From positions 1 to 35,443 of the forward strand of contig JAPLGX010000169.1 of NCBI GenBank assembly GCA_026389925.1: a stretch of 35,443 nucleotides of DNA, read 5' to 3'. The notes beneath the pieces are model-generated. The model worked only from the letters and a program-made list of their open reading frames with translations. It had not been told where the DNA came from and ran no database searches. Position 1 is the stretch's first letter; each line of letters begins with the position of its first letter. The position numbers and the translations under genes were made by a program. Below are positions 29,109 to 35,443 of this stretch, in pieces. This stretch comes from Chloroflexota bacterium. GTDB lineage: Bacteria; Chloroflexota; Anaerolineae; Anaerolineales; RBG-16-64-43.

Positions 29109-30545
29109 ATGCAGACGACACCCAGCGACTCCAATGCCCTCGACCGCAAGGCGCGCATGAAGATCGCCTTCGAGGATCTGCCGGCGCGCGAGATCCGTGA
29201 GCGCATTCGCGATTTCAACGAGACCTTCTTGCCCTTCGATGCCGAACGTGCCAAACGCGAGGCGTTGCGCTGCATCCACTGCCCGGACCCGGCCGCGTGC
29301 ATGGAAGCCTGCCCGGGCCACAACGATATCCCCACCGCGATGACATTGATCGAGCAGGGCGATTTCCTCGGCGCCGCGGCGGTCTACCGCAAGACGTCCT
29401 CCATGCCCGAGATTTGTGGCCGCGTCTGCCCGCATGAGCAGCTTTGCCAGGGTGCCTGCGTGCGCAACAAGAAGGGCGAGCCGGTGCTGACCGGCGCACT
29501 GGAGGCGTTTGTCGCGGATTACGAACGCGAGGCCGGACGGGTCGAAATCCCGCGCGGCATGCCGACCGGCAAACGCGTGGCGATCGTTGGCTCCGGCCCA
29601 GCCGGCCTGGCCTGCGCCGAGCAGCTCGTGCAACGCGGGCACGCGGTGACGGTGTATGAGGCCTATCCCGCCGCCGGCGGATTGCTGGTCTACGGCATTC
29701 CCAACTTCAAATTGGCCAAGCGCGCCGTCCAGCCGCGCATCGACGACCTGCGCAGGGCGGGTGTCACCTTTGTCACCGGAACCCGGATCGGCAAAGCGCA
29801 CACCATCGAGCAACTCTTCGCGGAAGGATTCTCAGCGGTCTTTATCGGCGTCGGCTCGGGCATCCCCGCCACCATGAAGGCCCCCGGGGAAGATCTGCCG
29901 GGCGTTTATCAATCGACCGACTTCCTCATTCGCACCAATGTGCCCGAGGAATTCCTGCCCCCCGAGATGCGCGCGAAGCCACGCATCGGACGGCGCGTAG
30001 CCGTGGTGGGCGGCGGCGACACTGCTTCCGACTGCCTGCGCACGGCGCTGCGACTGGGCGCGGAAGAGGTGACCTGTGTCTACCGGCGCACCGAAGCCGA
30101 GATGCCGGGCGGCAAGAAGGACCGCGCCCTCGCGCGCGAAGAAGGAGCACGCTACCGCTTCCTCACCCAGCCGGTGCGCTTCCTGGCCGGCCCGGATGGA
30201 TGGGTGAACGGCGTCGAGTGCTTGCAGTGCGAGCTGGGCGAGGCGGACGCCAAGGGCCGCCGCAAACCGGTTCCCATCGAAGGATCGAACTTCGTGATCG
30301 CGGCCGACACCGTGGTGCTGGCCCTGGGCTACTGGCCGGATCCGGAAATCGGCGAGAGCACGCCGGATCTGAAGACACACGACTGGGGGCTGATCGAGAT
30401 CGACCGCGGCACCGGTGCAACCTCGCGCCCGGGCGTCTACGCCGGGGGCGACGACGTGACCGGGCCAGACCTGGTGGTGATGGCCATGGTCGCCGGGCGG
30501 CGCGCCGCGGCGAGCATTCACGAGTACATCATGGGCAAAGACTGA
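29109..30545 (+). CDS. NAD(P)-dependent oxidoreductase, glutamate synthase small subunit (GltD)-like
   Basis: N-terminal Fe-S cysteine clusters (CIHCPDPAACMEACP, ICGRVCPHEQLCQGACV), VAIVGSGPAGLACAEQL, VAVVGGGDTASDCLRTALRLGAEEVTCVYRR, GVYAGGDDVTGPDLVVMAMVAGRRAA. Confidence 0.92.
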   Translation: MQTTPSDSNALDRKARMKIAFEDLPAREIRERIRDFNETFLPFDAERAKREALRCIHCPDPAACMEACPGHNDIPTAMTLIEQGDFLGAAAVYRKTSSMPEICGRVCPHEQLCQGACVRNKKGEPVLTGALEAFVADYEREAGRVEIPRGMPTGKRVAIVGSGPAGLACAEQLVQRGHAVTVYEAYPAAGGLLVYGIPNFKLAKRAVQPRIDDLRRAGVTFVTGTRIGKAHTIEQLFAEGFSAVFIGVGSGIPATMKAPGEDLPGVYQSTDFLIRTNVPEEFLPPEMRAKPRIGRRVAVVGGGDTASDCLRTALRLGAEEVTCVYRRTEAEMPGGKKDRALAREEGARYRFLTQPVRFLAGPDGWVNGVECLQCELGEADAKGRRKPVPIEGSNFVIAADTVVLALGYWPDPEIGESTPDLKTHDWGLIEIDRGTGATSRPGVYAGGDDVTGPDLVVMAMVAGRRAAASIHEYIMGKD

Positions 30546-30566
30546 GCCACAGACACGCTCGACAAC

Positions 30567-30610
30567 ACGGGGCCGTCCACACGCACACCGTGGGCGGCCC
30601 CGTTTGTTTG
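30567..30610 (+). terminator. Intrinsic terminator of the GltD-like gene
   Basis: ACGGGGCCGTCCAC (30567-30580) / GTGGGCGGCCCCGT (30590-30603), then TTGTTTG. Confidence 0.75.
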
Positions 30611-30734
30611 AAGCGGCACAGTTACGCCGCAGAAGGTCGGGTTCTTTCACTTCCCCGGAGGCAGGAATGAAGCGCGGCCTTCTGAGTCCGTGCTGTGAGG
30701 GCGCACGACGGACATGCTGTGTGTCATGATCGTC

Positions 30735-30754
30735 ATTCCCGCGAAAGCGGGAAT
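30735..30754. repeat. dRS3-like 20-bp palindrome ATTCCCGCGAAAGCGGGAAT within GTCATTCCCGCGAAAGCGGGAATCCAG
   Basis: Perfect ATTCCCGC/GCGGGAAT arms; decayed related units at 30864-30888 and 30925-30990. Confidence 0.65.
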
Positions 30755-30863
30755 CCAGGCACAACCCTCGGGTGCGTGGCCTCCCCCGCATGGTATCGCC
30801 GAGCACCGCGCAAACCCTGCAATTCCAGAAACGGAGGCATGCCCAGAGCGGGTGCCCTGCTGA

Positions 30864-30888
30864 GTCCCCGCTTCGAACACGCGGGGAC
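30864..30888. repeat. Related inverted repeat GTCCCCGC-TTCGAACAC-GCGGGGAC
   Basis: Perfect 8-bp arms, followed by GACG as in the third unit. Confidence 0.5.
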
Positions 30889-31075
30889 GACGGTCTTGGC
30901 TGTGCGTACCTCGATCAATCCATGGAAGCGGGAATCCAGAAATGTGTCCCCTCGTGGCTGCGCGCCTTGAGCGTGCGGGGACGACGAGTTTGAGGTCGCG
31001 GTCGTCCGCGTGCCCCGGCGGGCACACTCCTTGCAGCCAGCCTCTCGATGCGAATCGCCCGCGAATCCTTCGGGT

Positions 31076-31081
31076 TACAAT
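31076..31081 (+). promoter_or_regulatory. -10-like TACAAT directly upstream of the 31088 start
   Basis: GGGTTACAATAGCGCCATG: 6 nt between the box and ATG. Confidence 0.4.
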
Positions 31082-31087
31082 AGCGCC

Positions 31088-33451
31088 ATGCCTGCTCTCG
31101 ATGCCGAAATCCTGCCGGTGCAATACTCCAACACTCGTCTGAGTGAGGAGATGCCACGCGGGTACCTGTTGCGCCCGGCGCCGCGGCGCAGTGCCCGCGG
31201 ACGCGGCAACGAAATGCTCCTGATGGGCCTGGCCATGTTGCCCGGCAGCACAGCGCCGGCCTCGCTGGCCGATGAGCTGTGCCAGCTCGGCGCGCGGGCC
31301 TACTTCGAGACCCCCGGTTCGGTCACCGCAGCACTGCGTGCGGCCTTCACGACTATCAATGAAGAACTGCTCCTGGCGGGCACGGGTGTTGTCTCGACCG
31401 CAATGCAGGCCAACCTGATATGCCTGGTCGTTCATGATGAGGCACTTTATCTGGGCTATGTCGGCTCGGTGCTGGCGGTGGTGGCGCAGCCAGGGCGGGT
31501 GAACCTATACCCTCCGCACGAGGAATCCGCCACGCGCCCGCTGGGCAGCTCGCGTGCGCTGGAGCTGCGCTACGGGCATATCCCGCTGGGCGACGATCCG
31601 CGCGAGAGCGGGGTGAGCCTGCTCATTGCTGCGTTGCCCGCGCCGAGCTGGAACGTCGCGCTGGACGGGGCCGAACGCCTCTCGCTGCGCGCTGTGGCCG
31701 AACGCATGGCCCAGCGCAATGTGGGCCAGACGAGCGGCATGCTGGCGCGCCTGGCTCCGGTCGCCGGCGGTGCGCAAAAGCAAGCGGACTTGGCGACCGT
31801 GGTGCGCGAACAGCGTGCCACGGCGGCGCCTCCGCCGCCGGTAACATCCGCCGGCCAGCGCTCGGCGGCCGAGGCCATCTCCATCATTCGCGAGGCGCAG
31901 CAGGCCGCACCTCGTGAGCGCGCAGCGGAAGAACCCGCTCCGTCGCCGCAGGCGCCGCAGGGGCCGATTATCGAGAGGCCGGCTTCCGGCCGTCCGCCCA
32001 TCCACGTGGCGCCTTCCCTCACTGAGCGTGGTGACGGGGCGCTGCCGCACGTCGCTCCATTCACTGATGCGCCACCCAAACCGCGGCTGAATGCCTGGGC
32101 GGCGCTGAGCGCTCTTGCCAGCGCCGCACGCACCACGACCCGCAGCGCATGGATGGCTTTGCGCAAAGGCATTGCCCGACTGATGCCGGCTGGCACACTG
32201 CAGGAGCGCGGCATGCTCACCTTGCCGCCGCAGCTCATGCTGGCCACAGCGATCGCCATCCCCGTCGCGGTGGTTGTTCTGGTCAGCGTGGTCTATTTCC
32301 GCCGCGGCCGCAGCGAGCAGTTTGCCGCGTTGATGGACCAAGCGCGCCAGGTCGCGGGCTCGGCCGCTCTCACCTCCGACCCGGCGCAGGTGCGCCAAGC
32401 GTGGGGCGAGGTCCTGGTGCTCCTGGAGGATGCCGCGCGTTTTGGTGAGTCGCCGGAACGGGCTGCGTTGCACCAGCAAGGCGTGGCGGCGCTTGATCAA
32501 CTCGACGGCATCACCCCGCTCGAATTCAGCCCGATGGTGCCCGGCGGGCTGGGGGCCAACACGCACGTTCGTGCGCTGGTGGCCGGCGACCGACAGATGT
32601 TCGTGTTGGACGCCACCCAGGGGCGCGTGTTGCGATTGGTGCTGGGGCAGGGCGGCTATCAACTTGACGAGACCTTCCATTGCGAATCGGGCGCTTACCC
32701 CGAGCACACGATTGAGACGCCGGTGGACATGGTGTGGGTGCCGGACATCACCGTGGGCACACAGATGCCTCAATCGGCGAAGGCCGGCGTGTTGGTCGCG
32801 GTCGACGCGCAGGGCGGCATCTTGTACTGCCCGCCGGGCGGCGCCGCGGTGGCCGGGGAGCTCGAGCCGCCGCGCACCGGGTGGCTTGGCGCGCGCGCTA
32901 TCGATTACTACAACGGCCGCCTGTATGTGCTCGACCCGCTGAGCAACGGGTTCTGGCGCTATGCCACACGCGGCTTTCATTTCGATCAGCCGCCCAACGA
33001 CTACTTCGATGCGGGCGTGCCCAACCTCACCGACACGATCGACTTGGCGGTGGCCAACGGGGATGTGTTCTTCTTGCACGCCGACGGGCAGCTCACGCGC
33101 TGCGCCTACAACCCGCTCTACGAACCGCCGGGCGGGGGGCAGACCGGTGCTAACGTGTGCGGCTCGGTGCTCTACAACGACACCCGCGCCGGACGTGCGC
33201 CCGGGCCGCGCATTGTGGATGCCCAGCTTATCCGCGTGACCTACAACGAGCCGCCCGAACCGTCGCTCTTCTTCCTGGATGGATTCGGCCGCGGAGCGTA
33301 CCGCTTCTCGCTGGCGCTCAACTTCCTCGAGCGCTTCCGGGTCACGACCTCCGAAGAAGGTGAAGCCACGGCGCTCGCCCTGGGCATCGATAAGACCCTC
33401 TATCTGGCCATCGGCGACCAGATCTATGCCGCCCGCACGGCCGTGCCCTGA
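31088..33451 (+). CDS. PP2C-like (degenerate) N-terminal domain, central TM helix, extracytoplasmic beta-propeller-like domain
   Basis: N-terminal PP2C-like pattern (VSTAMQANLICLVVHDEALYLGYVGSVLAVV), linker rich in Pro/Ala, TM MLATAIAIPVAVVVLVSVVYF, repeated blade-like segments (VRALVAGDRQMFVLDATQGRVLRLVL; RAIDYYNGRLYVLDPLSNGFWRY; DLAVANGDVFFLHADGQLTRC). Confidence 0.65.
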   Translation: MPALDAEILPVQYSNTRLSEEMPRGYLLRPAPRRSARGRGNEMLLMGLAMLPGSTAPASLADELCQLGARAYFETPGSVTAALRAAFTTINEELLLAGTGVVSTAMQANLICLVVHDEALYLGYVGSVLAVVAQPGRVNLYPPHEESATRPLGSSRALELRYGHIPLGDDPRESGVSLLIAALPAPSWNVALDGAERLSLRAVAERMAQRNVGQTSGMLARLAPVAGGAQKQADLATVVREQRATAAPPPPVTSAGQRSAAEAISIIREAQQAAPRERAAEEPAPSPQAPQGPIIERPASGRPPIHVAPSLTERGDGALPHVAPFTDAPPKPRLNAWAALSALASAARTTTRSAWMALRKGIARLMPAGTLQERGMLTLPPQLMLATAIAIPVAVVVLVSVVYFRRGRSEQFAALMDQARQVAGSAALTSDPAQVRQAWGEVLVLLEDAARFGESPERAALHQQGVAALDQLDGITPLEFSPMVPGGLGANTHVRALVAGDRQMFVLDATQGRVLRLVLGQGGYQLDETFHCESGAYPEHTIETPVDMVWVPDITVGTQMPQSAKAGVLVAVDAQGGILYCPPGGAAVAGELEPPRTGWLGARAIDYYNGRLYVLDPLSNGFWRYATRGFHFDQPPNDYFDAGVPNLTDTIDLAVANGDVFFLHADGQLTRCAYNPLYEPPGGGQTGANVCGSVLYNDTRAGRAPGPRIVDAQLIRVTYNEPPEPSLFFLDGFGRGAYRFSLALNFLERFRVTTSEEGEATALALGIDKTLYLAIGDQIYAARTAVP

Positions 33452-33487
33452 GACCGCGCCCGCTTTGACAGCCTCTTCACCCCCGAC

Positions 33488-33493
33488 TACAAT
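33488..33493 (+). promoter_or_regulatory. Putative -10 box TACAAT upstream of the coaE fusion
   Basis: GACTACAATCGAG 39 bp before ATG. Confidence 0.3.
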
Positions 33494-33532
33494 CGAGCTG
33501 CACCTATTCCCCCAGAGTGGATTCCCGCCTCC

Positions 33533-34654
33533 ATGAGCCGCTGGCCGGGCAAATACGTCATCGGGCTGACAGGCAACATCGCCACCGGCAAGAGCGTCGT
33601 GCGCAAGATGCTCGAGCACCTGGGCGCGTACGGTATTGATGCGGACGCGCTCAGCCACCGCTCGATCTCCAAGGGTGCGCCCGGCTACGCCGAGGTGGTG
33701 CGTACCTTCGGCGAATGGACCCTCGATGACCAGGGCGAGGTCAACCGCCAGGCTCTGGCCAAACTTGTCTTCTCCGATTCGAAACTGCTGGCCAAACTCG
33801 AAGCGGTGGTCCATCCTCTGGTGCGCGAGGCTCTCGACCTGCTGGTGCAGCGCTCGCGCGCGCCGGTCGTGGTGATCGAGGCCATCAAGCTGCTCGAATC
33901 CGGTCTAGTCGAGCTGTGCGACACCGTGTGGGTGACGCATGTTCCCGAGTGGATCCAACTGGTGCGCCTGCGCGAGAAGCGCGGGATGAGCGAGCAGGCA
34001 GCCCGCCAGCGCGTGGCCGTCCAGCCGCCGCAGCAAGAGAAGTTAGCCCGCGCCGACGTTGTCATACACAACGACGAGTCGTTCGAGTCGACCTGGAACC
34101 AGGTGCAAGCGGCCTGGGCCATGGTGCCGCGGCCGGCGGAAGCCGAAACCCAACCCCGCCCGCGCGGCGAAGCCTCGGTGAGGCGCGGACGCCCGCCGGA
34201 TGCGGATGAGATTGCGGGCTTCATTAACCTTGTGCGCCGCCCGACGCGCCTGCTGAGCCGGGCCGACATCATGGCGGCCTTCGGTCAGAAGGCTTACTTC
34301 CTGCTCGAGCTGAACGGAGAGATCATCGGCCTGATCGGCTGGCAAGTGGACAACCTGGTCACCCGCGCCGACGAGGTCCTGCTCCTGCCGGTCGTGACCC
34401 CCGAGCAAGGGTTGCGGCTCTTGCTGCATGCCATGGAGCACGCCTCGGCCGAGCTGCAGAGCGAGGCGGCCCTGGTGTATGCAGACCGCACCTTGGCCCG
34501 CAGCCCGGTGTGGCGCGACTCGGGCTACGAAGCCACGGGCCTGGGCCGGCTGAGCATCCGCGCCTGGGAGGAAGCCGCACGCGAATCGTTCGTGCCCGAG
34601 GCGCAGCTCTTCTTCAAACGGCTGCGTGCGGACCGGGTGATGAGGCCGATATGA
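33533..34654 (+). CDS. coaE: Dephospho-CoA kinase fused to a C-terminal GNAT-like domain
   Basis: VIGLTGNIATGKSVVRKMLEHLGAYGIDADALSH...VIEAIKLLESGLVELCDTVWVTHVPEWIQLVRLREKRGMSEQAARQRVAVQPPQQEKLARADVVIHND; C-terminal AYFLLELNGEIIGLIGWQVDNLVTRADEVLLLPVVTPEQGLRLLLHAMEHASAEL. Confidence 0.88.
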   Translation: MSRWPGKYVIGLTGNIATGKSVVRKMLEHLGAYGIDADALSHRSISKGAPGYAEVVRTFGEWTLDDQGEVNRQALAKLVFSDSKLLAKLEAVVHPLVREALDLLVQRSRAPVVVIEAIKLLESGLVELCDTVWVTHVPEWIQLVRLREKRGMSEQAARQRVAVQPPQQEKLARADVVIHNDESFESTWNQVQAAWAMVPRPAEAETQPRPRGEASVRRGRPPDADEIAGFINLVRRPTRLLSRADIMAAFGQKAYFLLELNGEIIGLIGWQVDNLVTRADEVLLLPVVTPEQGLRLLLHAMEHASAELQSEAALVYADRTLARSPVWRDSGYEATGLGRLSIRAWEEAARESFVPEAQLFFKRLRADRVMRPI

Positions 34655-34854
34655 AACGCCTGGGAGACTGGGTGCGCCGCCATCCGCGGCTGGTGGCCTG
34701 GGTCATCTTGGCGGCGGTGTTGATTGGCGTGGTCGCTTTCGATACGCGCGCGCTCGGCCTGAGGGGCCTGCGTATGGTTCTGCTCGTCGTGGCGGCGCTG
34801 GGGGTGTCGGCGGCTGCGGTGTGGATCGTCAGCTGGGATAGGCCGACCCAGTAG
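34651..34854 (+). CDS. Small two-TM membrane protein, function unknown
   Basis: ATGA overlap with the coaE stop; LVAWVILAAVLIGVVAFD...MVLLVVAALGVSAAAVWIVSW. Confidence 0.6.
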   Translation: MKRLGDWVRRHPRLVAWVILAAVLIGVVAFDTRALGLRGLRMVLLVVAALGVSAAAVWIVSWDRPTQ

Positions 34855-34889
34855 GCGCGCGGCCACGGGAGGCACATCCACAAAGCAAC

Positions 34890-34927
34890 GGGGCTGTCCC
34901 AAAAGGGCGAAACGTTGGGACGGCCCC
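34890..34927 (-). terminator. Second copy (inverted orientation) of the GGGGCYGTCCCAA palindromic element, terminator-like for the minus-strand gene
   Basis: Reverse complement GGGGCCGTCCCAACGTTTCGCCCTTTTGGGACAGCCCC differs from 3686-3723 at 3 loop positions. Confidence 0.7.
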
Positions 34928-34948
34928 ACTCTTCACAATTGCATCGGA

Positions 34949-34976
34949 CTTTTGAGTCAGCCCCCGTTGCCTTTCG
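34949..34976. repeat. Half-copy of the same element in opposite orientation
   Basis: CTTTTGAGTCAGCCCCCGTTGCCTTTCG vs CTTTTGGGACAGCCCCGTTGCTTTG (reverse complement of 34881-34904). Confidence 0.5.
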
Positions 34977-34991
34977 CGTGCACAAAGTGAC

Positions 34992-35443
34992 TCAGGCCGC
35001 GGCCGGCTGCGATGGCGGAGCGGGCAAAGGCACCTCACCGTAGGTGCGCGCCCCAAAGCGTGTCAGCACCACCGCGCCCAGTCCGATGGCCCCGACGATG
35101 GCCGAGCCCAGCCAGCCCACGCACGGCACGATGCCGATGAAATCGAGCACCAGGGTCAACACCAAGGTGCCCAGCGCGGCCGAGGCGGCCGGGTGCAGTT
35201 TCCACTTGAGGACCTGCGCGAGGCGGTTCCCGACCTCCACGCCGATGGCAATCCAGCCGAACACGACGGCTGCAAGGAGCAGCACTGCGCCCAGGGCCGC
35301 CACCGGGATCAGACACAACGTGATCGCCAGCAGAATGAGCAACCCAGGGGCGACGACCGCTGTTAGCAGCCCCAGCGCGCCGGAGAGGGGCGCATGCCGC
35401 AGCGAAGCGTGCGCAACACGCGCTGTTTGGCCCGGCCAGAAGA
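34992..35443 (-). CDS. Membrane protein, C-terminal part (5' end outside the window)
   Basis: Reading frame stays open from the annotated TTG at 35342 to the window edge (FWPGQTARVAHASLRHAPLSGALGLLTAVVAPGLLILLAITLC...), several hydrophobic segments. Confidence 0.65.
   Translation of the reverse strand, partial: FWPGQTARVAHASLRHAPLSGALGLLTAVVAPGLLILLAITLCLIPVAALGAVLLLAAVVFGWIAIGVEVGNRLAQVLKWKLHPAASAALGTLVLTLVLDFIGIVPCVGWLGSAIVGAIGLGAVVLTRFGARTYGEVPLPAPPSQPAAA

Noticed and set aside
30728-30990. Possible CRISPR array from repeated GCGGG units
   Set aside because: Units are palindromic, unevenly spaced and degenerate, with no regular spacers or cas genes
30647-31435. 262-aa minus-strand ORF in the repeat-rich intergenic region
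   Set aside because: Runs through palindromic repeats (IPAFAGMT, ISGFPLPW) and antisense to the PP2C-like gene; typical repeat-derived spurious ORF
31505-33814. 769-aa minus-strand ORF
   Set aside because: Antisense to the PP2C-like and coaE genes; low-complexity translation

Overview
This 35.4 kb window is GC-rich and mostly chromosomal housekeeping sequence. The gene content and Thr/Pro-rich linker style suggest a Chloroflexota-like lineage; this is inference and was not tested. From left to right it contains: the 3' end of tRNA-Trp; secE-nusG-rplK-rplA-rplJ-rplL with an L10 leader; miaB and a FlK-like thioesterase (minus strand); a PBP1C-like protein; an NBR1-Ig-type lipoprotein; a nitrilase-family amidohydrolase; an internally duplicated membrane protein; a minus-strand block (SAM methyltransferase, PNPOx-like, frameshifted ubiX, three consecutive M42-peptidase-family genes, a TP-rich membrane-anchored protein); a B12-binding mutase subunit plus MeaB; a GNAT; prs; an enlarged secA; an MBL-fold hydrolase; a minus-strand MacA/MacB-type ABC exporter operon; a GltD-like oxidoreductase; a PP2C-like/TM/beta-propeller protein; a CoaE-GNAT-like fusion; and small membrane proteins. 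I found no CRISPR array, transposase or prophage. The most interesting signals are: (i) three separate intact ORFs that keep an enzyme fold but appear to have lost the catalytic motifs (PBP1C-like, M42-like, PP2C-like); (ii) two paralogous hairpins before rplK and rplA that show a compensatory base-pair change; (iii) dispersed palindromic intergenic elements; (iv) a perfect CRP/FNR-type palindrome upstream of the GltD-like gene. All calls come from reading the sequence by eye, with no database search.
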